64,000 nucleotides of DNA from Pedobacter duraquae. Its GTDB lineage: Bacteria > Bacteroidota > Bacteroidia > Sphingobacteriales > Sphingobacteriaceae. Made by a program: the position numbers and the translations under genes. Location of the stretch: the NCBI RefSeq assembly GCF_004362245.1, contig NZ_SNWM01000001.1, positions 1,240,001-1,304,000 on the forward strand, written 5' to 3'. Within the stretch, counting starts at the first letter, position 1. The number at the start of each line of letters is the position of its first letter. The notes beneath the pieces were generated by a model. The model was not told the DNA's origin. It did not search any database and was given only the letters and a program-made list of their open reading frames with translations. Below, piece after piece: positions 45,400-53,222 of the stretch.

Positions 45400-46032
45400 T
45401 TACAACATATAATAGTCTATAGGCGCAGTCCTATTGCGTTTTAACAGATAATAGTGCCATAAAAAATAGGTTGCTAATGAACGATATGGCTTCCACTGCT
45501 CCGCATAAGAAATGATTTCCATTTTTGTTTGTGCAGTAGTCAATTCTTTCATCGTATTAATTACCGCGATATCGCCGATCGGAAAAACATCATTTTGCTG
45601 TAAGCAGAATAGCAGGTAAACATCTACAGTCCAGTTCCCGATCCCTTTAAGTGCAATAAGCTGACATCTTATCTCTGGTTCATTAAGCAGGTGTAGTTTG
45701 TCCAACTCGATTCGTTTGTCTAATACCGCAGCTGACAAATTTCTGAGGTAATTGGATTTCTGGCGGCTGATCTGGCAACTGCGCATTTCTTCATCATTCA
45801 ACATCAGGATGTTTTCAGGAGTAAAATCACCTATATAAGTATTCAGCTTCAGGAAATGTGCATGCGCCGAGGCTAGGCTCACCTGTTGTTCGAGAATAAG
45901 TTTGCATAAGGTTACGAATCCTGATCTCCTACTCCAGTTGGGAGGAGCGCCGCATTGCTGGTATATGGCTGCAAATATCGGATCAATCCCGACGAGCGTC
46001 TGAATGTCCTTTTCATTTACTATTTCATTCAT
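45400..46032 (-). CDS. AlkA-like HhH-GPD DNA glycosylase (3-methyladenine type)
   Basis: 210 aa, the short bacterial type without the AlkA N-domain. Seen: LEQQVSLASAHAHFLKL, helix-hairpin-helix LKGIGNWTVDVYLLF and the catalytic-Asp motif FPIGDIAVI, matching the W-P-x-G-D of AlkA. Removes alkylated bases. Upstream 114 bases show no promoter match. Confidence 0.92.
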   Translation of the reverse strand: MNEIVNEKDIQTLVGIDPIFAAIYQQCGAPPNWSRRSGFVTLCKLILEQQVSLASAHAHFLKLNTYIGDFTPENILMLNDEEMRSCQISRQKSNYLRNLSAAVLDKRIELDKLHLLNEPEIRCQLIALKGIGNWTVDVYLLFCLQQNDVFPIGDIAVINTMKELTTAQTKMEIISYAEQWKPYRSLATYFLWHYYLLKRNRTAPIDYYML

Positions 46033-46146
46033 GTTCCGATCAAATTAAGTATCGAGCAATGCCAGCATACAAGCGGCTAACGATTACGCTTCCAAATTAC
46101 ATTTTTAAACATGGACATCCAGGAAATAGGAAACGGATTAATACAT

Positions 46147-47484
46147 TTATAAATGCTCGCCAGATTTCGTTGATAATCCATCGCGTATAACTAAGTTCAG
46201 TTTTCCCTGATCATCAGTTTTAACGATCAAGCTCATGTTGGAGTCCGCAACGAAAAAGCTATTCTTTGTCTCAGGATAAATTCTAATCGGTTGACCGTTA
46301 TTGATGTTGAGATAAAACTTATTATTGATCAATTGGATAGATGTTTCATATAAATTGGAAATATCATATCGGCCGATATATTTCTGAATGAGTTCTGGGG
46401 CCAGCGCAATTTCTTGCTTTGCTTTTGGCAGCGTATAAGGTTTCCCGTTGAGGATGGCGATAATTTTGGATGCAATGGTCTCAATTGTGGTACTCGTTTG
46501 GTTAGTCAGCATGATAATACAAATATCGTCCTGCGGAATCCTGCCAAAATAACTGGTTGCTCCTTCAAGATTTCCTGGGTGGTACGCTACCTTTTTACCA
46601 TATACCAAATCTATAAACCATCCGTACCCATAATCTCCCTTACCTGCTGTATAACTTTCGTTAAGCATTTTTGCAGTGATGATGCAGTTGTTCTTTAATG
46701 CATTATCCCATAGTAAGAGATCATCCACGGTACTGTAGAGACCGCCGGATGCATTTGTCCAACTCCAATCCCAGACCTTTGCTGTGACATGCCGGGTGGC
46801 CGACAAATATTCATATCCAACTGTTTTATGTTTACTTTTTAACGCCGCATAGTCAAACCCACTATGCGTCATTTTCAATGGCTTGAAAATGTAATTCTCT
46901 ACCGCGTTACCATAAGACTTACCTGTTATTTTCTCAATAATCATTCCCAGTAAGTCAAAACCTGAGTTGCTGTATGAAAATTCAGTGCCGGGTTCAAAAT
47001 CCAATGGCTGGTCAGAACAATAGGCCAGCAATTCTTTTTGGTTAGTTTTCCTGCCGTCAGTTATTTTTGCACGCATTGCAGAATCGCGAAGCACCTCCCG
47101 AATTCCTGATGTATGATTCAGTAAATTGGCTACGGTTATATTTTTTTCTGGATGAAGTTTAGGGAAGAAATCCTTTACATGGGTATCCAATGAAAGCTTG
47201 TTTTCCTCAATTAGCTTAAGGATCAATACGGCAGTGAATGTTTTGGTTAGTGAGGCTAGCTGAAAAACGTCCGTTCGGGAGCATTTGATGTTTTTTTCGA
47301 TATTGTTATATCCATATGAACCTTCAAATATCTCCCGGCCAGCCTTGGTTATCAAAATGTTTCCATTGAACTTGTTTAGTGAAGCATAAGCCTTAATCAG
47401 GCTATCAACTTTTGCAGGTACAGATTGCGCCAAGGCGCCATAACACATTAAAATAAAGAAGAGTTTAGTCAGTATAAATTTCAT
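46147..47484 (-). CDS. Serine hydrolase of the class C beta-lactamase family
   Basis: 445 aa. Signal peptide 1-19 ending LAQS. Catalytic SLTK (nucleophile Ser and general-base Lys) in FQLASLTKTFTAV, YSNSGFDLLG (Tyr) and HPGNLEGATS (the HxG equivalent of KTG). The C-terminal 110 residues form an extra beta domain. These are often D-amino-acid peptidases or esterases rather than true lactamases. Next is the tRNA-Arg gene on the same strand. Confidence 0.9.
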   Translation of the reverse strand: MKFILTKLFFILMCYGALAQSVPAKVDSLIKAYASLNKFNGNILITKAGREIFEGSYGYNNIEKNIKCSRTDVFQLASLTKTFTAVLILKLIEENKLSLDTHVKDFFPKLHPEKNITVANLLNHTSGIREVLRDSAMRAKITDGRKTNQKELLAYCSDQPLDFEPGTEFSYSNSGFDLLGMIIEKITGKSYGNAVENYIFKPLKMTHSGFDYAALKSKHKTVGYEYLSATRHVTAKVWDWSWTNASGGLYSTVDDLLLWDNALKNNCIITAKMLNESYTAGKGDYGYGWFIDLVYGKKVAYHPGNLEGATSYFGRIPQDDICIIMLTNQTSTTIETIASKIIAILNGKPYTLPKAKQEIALAPELIQKYIGRYDISNLYETSIQLINNKFYLNINNGQPIRIYPETKNSFFVADSNMSLIVKTDDQGKLNLVIRDGLSTKSGEHL

Positions 47485-47603
47485 TGAAGCCGGGTCTTTA
47501 TTAGGTCAGACGAATTTTTACCGGGCAACGTTACATGACTTAGCAACTATTTTGAAAAGGGATGATACCTGTGTTTAGCCTCGATTAGAAAGGATAAAAA
47601 ACG

Positions 47604-47636
47604 ATGAGGCCAGAAACTAAAAAGTCCTGGCCTCAT
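47604..47636 (-). terminator. Terminator of the tRNA-Arg gene
   Basis: Perfect ten-base arms ATGAGGCCAG and CTGGCCTCAT around a 13-base loop, two bases after the tRNA 3' end. On the - strand the stem is followed by CGTTTTTTATCC, a clear U-run. Confidence 0.85.
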
Positions 47637-47638
47637 TG

Positions 47639-47710
47639 TGCTCCCGAAGGGATTCGAACCCCCATCGATGGTACCGGAAACCATAATTCTATCCATTGAA
47701 CTACGGGAGC
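47639..47710 (-). tRNA. tRNA-Arg (anticodon CCG)
   Basis: 72-base cloverleaf on the - strand. Acceptor GCTCCCG pairs with CGGGAGC; anticodon arm ATGGT-TTCCGGT-ACCAT puts CCG at positions 34-36, reading codon CGG; T-loop TTCGAAT with a GGGGG/CCCTT stem that has two G-U pairs. Discriminator A; the CCA end is not encoded and must be added. D-arm GTTC/GAAT fits. Confidence 0.95.
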
Positions 47711-47776
47711 TTGGCGCAAAGATATGAAATCCGGTCATTAATTTTTGTCTATTCTAAAAATAAGGAACGACGCTGC

Positions 47777-48133
47777 CTATCTCCCATTTTTAAGTGTATT
47801 GCGATGCATTGCACCCCAAGATGACAGCGCGTTTAACACGTCATTAAGTGTATCTGCATATGCAGTAATCTCATATTCTACTACAACAGGCGTTTGTGTA
47901 TGTACCGTTCTTTTCACGAAGCCGTTTAGTTCCAGTTCCTTCAGTTCGCTCGACAATACTCTAGCGGATATACCCTCAACTGCGCGTTGGATTTCATTGA
48001 ACCGTTTACTTCCTTCCCGTAGCGCTACGATAACCGGCAATTTCCATTTACCGCCAATAACGTACAAGGAATCACTGATATGCCCTAACCTGCTGCTGCA
48101 TTCTTTCGCATTGATCTTTTCTACTACTTCCAT
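47777..48133 (-). CDS. HxlR-family transcriptional regulator
   Basis: 118 aa winged helix: SDSLYVIGGKWKLPVIVALREGSKRFNEIQRAVEGISARVLSSELKELELNGFVKR is the HxlR pattern. Two Cys lie near the N-terminus region (C12) only, so a thiol switch is possible. Divergent from the azoreductase gene, with a perfect inverted repeat between them; in YodB-azoreductase pairs this regulator represses the enzyme until quinones or diazo compounds appear. Confidence 0.92.
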   Translation of the reverse strand: MEVVEKINAKECSSRLGHISDSLYVIGGKWKLPVIVALREGSKRFNEIQRAVEGISARVLSSELKELELNGFVKRTVHTQTPVVVEYEITAYADTLNDVLNALSSWGAMHRNTLKNGR

Positions 48134-48161
48134 AACTAGCTGACTAATAAAAAACTATCAT

Positions 48162-48181
48162 AAAGGTTACCACTAACCTTT
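48162..48181. promoter_or_regulatory. Inverted repeat operator between hxlR-like and azoreductase genes
   Basis: AAAGGTTA and TAACCTTT, perfect eight-base arms with spacer CCAC, in the 111-base divergent gap. Likely operator of the adjacent HxlR protein. Confidence 0.6.
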
Positions 48182-48215
48182 TGTATACTACTAATATTTT
48201 ATAAGCAAATGTATA

Positions 48216-48223
48216 TAGATTTG
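48216..48223 (+). promoter_or_regulatory. Bacteroidota -7 element of the azoreductase gene
   Basis: TAGATTTG matches TAnnTTTG, 21 bases before the ATG; the HxlR operator lies about 35-54 bases upstream of it. Confidence 0.6.
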
Positions 48224-48244
48224 GCCATATAAAATTTATAAAAA

Positions 48245-48847
48245 ATGAAAAAGATTCTGCATATCATATCAAGCCCCAGAGGAGCCGCATCCTTCAGTAT
48301 TAAATTGGGAAATGCGATTATCGAAAAGATTCAAGCTACCTATCCGGGAAGTACCGTTAAGGAAAGTAACTTAGTTGAACATCAGTTTCCACATCTGGAG
48401 GAGGCACATTTAAATGCCTTCTTTACTCCGGCTGAAAATAGGACGCCGGAAAACCTGACGGCCATTAAGCATTCTAATGATGCAATTCAGGATCTTAAGG
48501 ATGCAGATATCATTGTGATTGGAGCACCGTTATATAACTTCAATATTCATTCAACACTAAAAGCCTGGATTGATCATATTGCACGTGCAGGTATTACCTT
48601 TAATTATAGCGAGCATGGACCTGAAGGCTTACTCAAAGGAAAAAAAGTATATGTTGCCATAGCTTCAGGAGGCATTTATTCAGAGGGTCCTATGCAACAA
48701 ATGGACTTCATTTCTCCCTACCTGAAAGCTGTTCTTGGATTTTTGGGCATGACTGACATCAGTGTATTCAGGGTTGAAGGATCGTCTATGCCAGGCATGG
48801 CTGAAAGTGCTTTAGAAAAAGGCATCAATAGCATTCAGATAGACTAG
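48245..48847 (+). CDS. FMN-dependent NADH azoreductase (AzoR-like)
   Basis: 200 aa flavodoxin-like fold. ISSPRGAASFSIKLGNAI is the FMN phosphate loop; DIIVIGAPLYNFNIHSTLKAWIDHIARAGITF is the AzoR core motif. Reduces azo dyes and quinones with NADH, probably detoxification of quinones. Divergent from an HxlR-family regulator; a hairpin terminator follows. Confidence 0.95.
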   Translation: MKKILHIISSPRGAASFSIKLGNAIIEKIQATYPGSTVKESNLVEHQFPHLEEAHLNAFFTPAENRTPENLTAIKHSNDAIQDLKDADIIVIGAPLYNFNIHSTLKAWIDHIARAGITFNYSEHGPEGLLKGKKVYVAIASGGIYSEGPMQQMDFISPYLKAVLGFLGMTDISVFRVEGSSMPGMAESALEKGINSIQID

Positions 48848-48860
48848 TGATTGAATTTAC

Positions 48861-48899
48861 GGCACAAAAAACCGTTCTAAGACCGAAGTTTTTTGTGCC
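48861..48899. terminator. Bidirectional terminator between convergent genes
   Basis: Twelve-base arms GGCACAAAAAAC and GTTTTTTGTGCC around a 15-base loop (which also pairs partly), between the azoreductase and the esterase-like gene. Confidence 0.75.
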
Positions 48900-48919
48900 G
48901 ATGTTATTGGTTCTTCAGT

Positions 48920-50179
48920 TTACTCTCTTATCGGATTGGTAGCAGCTGAGTTTCGTACCAGTATCACGTAATGAAGGTAGTCTGTAATGCGTGTCCCAGG
49001 TGCATTCAGCAGTAACCGCTGTGAAACGGGCATGATATCCGCGTATTTAATCTCCAAGGATCTAGTGAGATAGGGAGATCCGGCAGATGCAAGATCAAAT
49101 AATGTGACTGACCGCTGTTTCGTTGCACTTTTGAAGCTTTCGATATCTTCTAATCTGATTAGCGGCCCGTCGTGATTGTATTGTCCTATCGCAGTAAACC
49201 TTGTCCCCTTTTGTCGCCATGCCATTGGCAAAGCATCAGTTGGCGTGGTCATTTTTGAGTCGACATATAAAAGACCTATAGAAGCAATTTTATCTTGAAG
49301 ATTGAGCTCAGGATCCTGCGATAACATATAGACAAAAGACGTACTTCTACCACCATTTGCCTTAGCTGCTAAAACATGGGCGAAACCAAAAAAGCCATAC
49401 AGCTTTTCTGCGCTCCAATTCCGCGATTGGTAAAGGCTTTTAAAGTTCTTATACATTTGGGCTTCCCGGGGCGAACTGATTTGCATGCAGTTTATTAACG
49501 CAAACCGGATATCAGCATCCTGATTTTTGGTGGCGCTTAATGCATTTCGTTTATCCCATTGTTTAATAAGCGCGGTTGATTCCTGAACGATGACACTATC
49601 ATTCTTATCATACAAAGCTGCTAATAGCACTTTGGCCTCTTTTAGAAGAGCGCGTTTACCATTCAACTTATCTTTTAAATACCCAGCAACCAGCTGAGGG
49701 TTTTGGATCTGATCAATTCCCTCAAAATGAATGGTCAAGGTTGGTTTAACTGTTTTATTGTAGCGCCGTATTTTCCTAATTTTATCCTTGAAGTCGGTAT
49801 TAGCCCATTGTGCATTCTGTTCGGTCCAGTCGCGAAACACGGAATCGATCAATCCTTCATCTCCTGTTTTCAAATACTGGTTCAACAGGTAGGCTTTGGC
49901 AAAATCTACTTCTGCTACGTAAGTCCTAACATTGAGTTTGCGATTTAAGAACGTGAGCAGTGTATAATCAATATCCTGTCCTTTCTGAATACCGTGAATC
50001 TCACCAACTATAAAAAGCTGATGTGCATAGAATTCCTGACCAAGGATTTTGCTTTCGGCGAGACTGTCATTGTTAACCACAACAGCATGAGACTGGAGGT
50101 ATTTTTGATTTTCTTGCGCAGCAGCATGCATTGTAAAAAGCAATGCTGGAATGTAAAGTAACTTTTCTAAAATGTTCAT
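48920..50179 (-). CDS. Secreted erythromycin-esterase/TraB-like hypothetical protein
   Basis: 419 aa. Signal peptide 1-21 ending MHAAAQ. FIVGEIHGIQKG (about 55-66) recalls the G-E-x-x-H-G of erythromycin-esterase-like and TraB/ChaN-type proteins; a further conserved YVAEVDF, IHFEGIDQ and GFFGFAHVLA supply Glu and His residues. The exact family is uncertain, and no substrate can be named. Monocistronic, on -, facing the azoreductase gene. Confidence 0.65.
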   Translation of the reverse strand: MNILEKLLYIPALLFTMHAAAQENQKYLQSHAVVVNNDSLAESKILGQEFYAHQLFIVGEIHGIQKGQDIDYTLLTFLNRKLNVRTYVAEVDFAKAYLLNQYLKTGDEGLIDSVFRDWTEQNAQWANTDFKDKIRKIRRYNKTVKPTLTIHFEGIDQIQNPQLVAGYLKDKLNGKRALLKEAKVLLAALYDKNDSVIVQESTALIKQWDKRNALSATKNQDADIRFALINCMQISSPREAQMYKNFKSLYQSRNWSAEKLYGFFGFAHVLAAKANGGRSTSFVYMLSQDPELNLQDKIASIGLLYVDSKMTTPTDALPMAWRQKGTRFTAIGQYNHDGPLIRLEDIESFKSATKQRSVTLFDLASAGSPYLTRSLEIKYADIMPVSQRLLLNAPGTRITDYLHYVILVRNSAATNPIRE

Positions 50180-50310
50180 AATTATTGAATACGATCAGGC
50201 AAGTATAGCAGGTTAAATAAATAAAAAAGACGCTTTAATCCTGAATCGAGGATATCTGGGTCTGAAATACGGGTTTCTTATCCAGAATCATAAGTATATC
50301 TTTGCTTGCC

Positions 50311-51231
50311 ATGCAGCCCAAAAAAATAAGGATCCAACATTTTGTATTTTCGCGATTCTATCATTTCTTATTGATCCCTTTTCTCGCACTCCTGCTAGAT
50401 CAGATCAACATGATCAACAACCCGCAGCGCAGCCCGGTTACAGGAATACAACAAGCAGGTTTTCTTCATTATCTCGGCTATTTTTTTCGTCAGCTTTATA
50501 TTTTTGAACTGATTACGTTTGCGATTCTGGCAACCTTGATGAGACTTTATTTAAAGTGGTTCAACCTTAAAGAAATCAAATTGGCGCTAAAGCCGATTAT
50601 AATATTTCAACTTCAGGCGCTGCCCTTATTCCTTGTTTCGATACTTATTTTCGGACCAGTGACTAATTTTTTCAGATATCTATTTTTGCTGTATCCTACC
50701 CATGGCTGGACATTATATTTTCCTGAGTTCTTTATGAGCTTCAGCATGTATTTTAATTATCTTTTTCCTATTATCATATGGGGCTACTTATTGATCAATA
50801 TAGATTTGTTAATGAGTTATATGAGAAGGCCACAGAACTTTTTGACTACCGAGATAAATACTGTGAAATGTAATGAGGATTTCTTTTTACAGGTAATCGA
50901 AGGGTTCAACAACCAGGGTACCATGCTGCTGGGGATTGCTGATATTATCTGGTTTGAGGTAGAAAAAAAGCATTACTATGCATATAAATCAGAAGGTAAG
51001 TTTAACATCAAAAAGACGCTTGCTGAATTAGAGCAGGAGTTAAATCCCAAAGATTTTTTTCGGATCAACCGCTCACAGATCATCAATGTCGCCCAGGTTA
51101 AGAATTACAGTTATTGGGAATTTGAAAAATACATCATTCGCTTAACTGGTGCAGCAGATCGTGAGTTTGTAATTACAAGAAAACGACTTAAAGATTTGAA
51201 AATAATCTTAGAGACGATTAAGTCTACCTAA
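50311..51231 (+). CDS. Membrane-bound LytTR DNA-binding protein
   Basis: 306 aa. Four helices in about 1-165 (HFLLIPFLALLLDQI; LITFAILATLMRLYL), then a LytTR domain (about 200-300: DIIWFEVEKKHYYAYKSEGKF, DFFRINRSQIINVAQVKNY). There is no receiver domain, so it may sense a signal with its membrane part and bind DNA from the membrane. Such proteins often stand alone in Bacteroidota. The start is the ATG at 50311; an upstream TTG is nine bases earlier. Confidence 0.88.
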   Translation: MQPKKIRIQHFVFSRFYHFLLIPFLALLLDQINMINNPQRSPVTGIQQAGFLHYLGYFFRQLYIFELITFAILATLMRLYLKWFNLKEIKLALKPIIIFQLQALPLFLVSILIFGPVTNFFRYLFLLYPTHGWTLYFPEFFMSFSMYFNYLFPIIIWGYLLINIDLLMSYMRRPQNFLTTEINTVKCNEDFFLQVIEGFNNQGTMLLGIADIIWFEVEKKHYYAYKSEGKFNIKKTLAELEQELNPKDFFRINRSQIINVAQVKNYSYWEFEKYIIRLTGAADREFVITRKRLKDLKIILETIKST

Positions 51232-51291
51232 CGCCCTATTTACGGAACAGTATTAAACCCTCAACACTAGCAATAAAAAAATTTATCCAAA

Positions 51292-51337
51292 TACTTTGAA
51301 ATGCAAAGTACTTTATTTTACTTTGAGCCACAAAGTA
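51292..51337. promoter_or_regulatory. Two identical palindromes TACTTTG-N5-CAAAGTA
   Basis: The first occupies 51292-51310, the second 51319-51337; centres are 27 bases apart. Both arms are perfect, and the junction CAAAGTACTTT is itself palindromic. They end 17 bases before the small membrane protein gene and must be a dimeric regulator's site or its promoter. Confidence 0.6.
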
Positions 51338-51353
51338 GATTAATTCATATTTT

Positions 51354-51692
51354 ATGTCACACCAACAAAATTTTTTATCGCCATCAATACCTCAAATCGT
51401 GCTGTTTAAGCACATGTTAATGGGTGCCGGAATAGGTCTGGTATTAATCAGTATTTTTCTTTTAATGGCTCCGGGGCCAAATCCTGAATGGCCTGAGTAT
51501 TGGTTTATCAGACCACTAATCACGGTACCCTACGGTGGAGCTATGGCTGGTCTATTTTATTATTTGATAGATCATTTGCGTAAGCAAGGTGGCTGGAAAA
51601 TGATCACTGCGAATATATTAAGCTTACTCATTCTTTTAATTGGGCTTTGGATGGGAACAGTTTTAGGCCTTGCAGGAACGATGTGGCATTAG
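51354..51692 (+). CDS. Small three-helix membrane protein
   Basis: 112 aa. Helices at about 14-38, 55-72 and 83-106, with short loops (KHMLMGAGIGLVLISIFLLMAPGPNPEWPEYW). No known family recognised with confidence. It stands alone behind two TACTTTG-N5-CAAAGTA palindromes, so its expression is probably tightly controlled. Function unknown. Confidence 0.7.
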   Translation: MSHQQNFLSPSIPQIVLFKHMLMGAGIGLVLISIFLLMAPGPNPEWPEYWFIRPLITVPYGGAMAGLFYYLIDHLRKQGGWKMITANILSLLILLIGLWMGTVLGLAGTMWH

Positions 51693-51705
51693 CCATTTAA
51701 TTCAG

Positions 51706-52632
51706 TTATTTATGTTTTTGCGGTTCAATGTATTTGTCGTACATGTACTCCGTTAATGGAAGCATCCTTTTTCTATTATCAGTTGGATGATAGCTACTGT
51801 CGGTGAAGAACTCAGGCATCCCGTTTATTTTTGCATACCAGATTTTGCGGATAGAACTTCGGGTAATCGTATCAGGCCTTGTTATCTTTCTGACATGATT
51901 AACCTGGAATGTATCAAGTGCTAAAACATTTGCACCACTCACTTTTATATTACAGCCAACAGACTGGTAACGGTTGCCATTCCAATACATACATCCCTGA
52001 TTGTTCTTGTTATAAAAAAAATAGGATGATCCAAAAACTATTGCGGATGCGACAAACGCGTATATTAACTTTCGTTTTGTCGCATTTGAAACTACGCGAC
52101 TTGAGATTATCTTCCTTTTATCTATATAAGTTGAACCACTTTCAGTCTGATGGGATTTTAAAGATTTCTCCAAAATTCCTTCAGGCTCATTTGGCACAAC
52201 GCTTTTAATATCTTGTTTATCCAGCAACTCATCTTCAATACCGCTATTCTCAGCACTTATTTGATCAGAAATCACTGAATTCTTTTTCCACAATGGATAT
52301 GGTCTGGGACTAAAATTAATTAACCAGGATAAAAGCTCTATGTTTTTATCATCGGTGTAAGTGATCCTCCCATTTAAAAATTTAACAAGAGGTCTGAATT
52401 TGTCTATGTCAAAATTTCTGATCCGTAGACTATAGTCCGTCGCATCCCCTTTGGCGCCAAAAAAACCTTTTAAAATATTCTCATCCGCTAAAGAATAGTT
52501 TTCATCGTAAGTTATCTCGCATTGATTTCTCAACCGCGCAGGTGAGGGAGCATGCAAATTAGATGAAAGTAACCCTTCCTCTTTTTTTCGCTTATAGGCA
52601 GCAAACACAATTTCTCTATAATCTTCAAACAT
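51706..52632 (-). CDS. Conserved Bacteroidota hypothetical with one membrane helix
   Basis: 308 aa from the ATG at 52632; a longer frame from 52662 adds ten residues. Residues 1-115 (MFEDYREIVFAAYKRKKEEGLLS, LSPARLRNQCEITY-like, FDIDKFRPLVKFLNGRITYTDDKNIELLSWLINFSPRPY) are a pattern I know from many Bacteroidota hypotheticals with no assigned function. A helix (about 200-216) leads to a C-terminal periplasmic part of about 90 residues with NNQGCMYWNGNRYQSVGCN. Possibly a membrane signalling or envelope protein. Confidence 0.75.
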   Translation of the reverse strand: MFEDYREIVFAAYKRKKEEGLLSSNLHAPSPARLRNQCEITYDENYSLADENILKGFFGAKGDATDYSLRIRNFDIDKFRPLVKFLNGRITYTDDKNIELLSWLINFSPRPYPLWKKNSVISDQISAENSGIEDELLDKQDIKSVVPNEPEGILEKSLKSHQTESGSTYIDKRKIISSRVVSNATKRKLIYAFVASAIVFGSSYFFYNKNNQGCMYWNGNRYQSVGCNIKVSGANVLALDTFQVNHVRKITRPDTITRSSIRKIWYAKINGMPEFFTDSSYHPTDNRKRMLPLTEYMYDKYIEPQKHK

Positions 52633-52662
52633 TCCTGAAACGCATTTCTCTGCAAAATACAA

Positions 52663-52726
52663 CGGAATTTCCGGAATCTATCACGGTTTCCCGGAATTTC
52701 TGCGGAATCATCGGAATTACCGGAAC
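52663..52726. repeat. Iterated CGGAA(T/C) motif
   Basis: Six copies of CGGAA(T/C) begin at 52663, 52672, 52692, 52703, 52712 and 52721, mostly nine to eleven bases apart, in the 5' region of the preceding - gene. It opens a 333-base stretch (52663-52995) without a convincing gene. Confidence 0.6.
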
Positions 52727-52907
52727 CACCTTATAATTAATCATTTACACCGCCATACATTTGTTTCAGAAATCAACGACACCCCGATTAACTATTGTGG
52801 TGAACAAAAAAAATTGATTTTAAAAAGAGATGATCTGCGGTGGTAAGTAGCCGGCTTGGGAAGCAGTTATAAGCTCCCGCAATTGATTCTCATACTTCCC
52901 AAAAATT

Positions 52908-52964
52908 TCAGAAGGCCTTCTGATTTACAACCGTAGCAGTCCCCGCGAACGATCGTGGGGGACT
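52908..52964. repeat. Palindrome and hairpin upstream of the 60-aa peptide gene
   Basis: TCAGAAGGCCTTCTGA (52908-52923) is a perfect 16-base palindrome. AGTCCCC (52938-52944) and GGGGACT (52958-52964) form a seven-base hairpin with ACGATCGT inside. They lie 32-88 bases before the peptide ATG and may act as operators or leader structure. Nothing else is seen between 52730 and 52995. Confidence 0.5.
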
Positions 52965-52995
52965 ACAAAGTATTTCATTCTTTAATTTTTAAACA

Positions 52996-53178
52996 ATGTT
53001 AGAATTAATCATTGCTCTGATCTTAGGATTGTCGAGCCCATCTACAGGTTCAATCAATACAACAAATAACGATGGTACAGCCACTACAAATTGTACTACA
53101 CCTCCTCCAACTACACCAACAACACCTGGTGATGGCACAGGCGGCGATACAGGACACTATCCTCCAGACAAACCTTAA
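52996..53178 (+). CDS. 60-aa Thr/Pro-rich peptide ahead of the TPR histidine kinase
   Basis: A short protein with a hydrophobic start (MLELIIALILGLSSPSTG) and a tail of Thr, Pro, Gly and Asp (TTPPPTTPTTPGDGTGGDTG). The start has Glu3 and no Lys or Arg, so it is not a standard signal peptide; it may be a membrane anchor. One Cys at 33. A perfect terminator follows two bases after the stop. It may be a signal or leader peptide for the kinase just after it, or a small secreted structural peptide; no family recognised. Confidence 0.55.
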   Translation: MLELIIALILGLSSPSTGSINTTNNDGTATTNCTTPPPTTPTTPGDGTGGDTGHYPPDKP

Positions 53179-53180
53179 TC

Positions 53181-53218
53181 AAAAAAGTAAGGCAGCAATA
53201 ACTGCCTTACTTTTTTTT
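53181..53218 (+). terminator. Strong rho-independent terminator between the 60-aa peptide and the kinase
   Basis: Perfect 15-base arms AAAAAAGTAAGGCAG and CTGCCTTACTTTTTT with a six-base loop CAATAA, followed by two more T. The kinase start codon lies only four bases beyond it, so kinase transcripts must either read through or begin inside it. Confidence 0.85.
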
Positions 53219-53222
53219 ATAT

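Noticed and set aside
52730..52995. Protein gene in the non-coding stretch
   Set aside because: No frame of useful length with a start and plausible composition; only palindromes and hairpins are seen.
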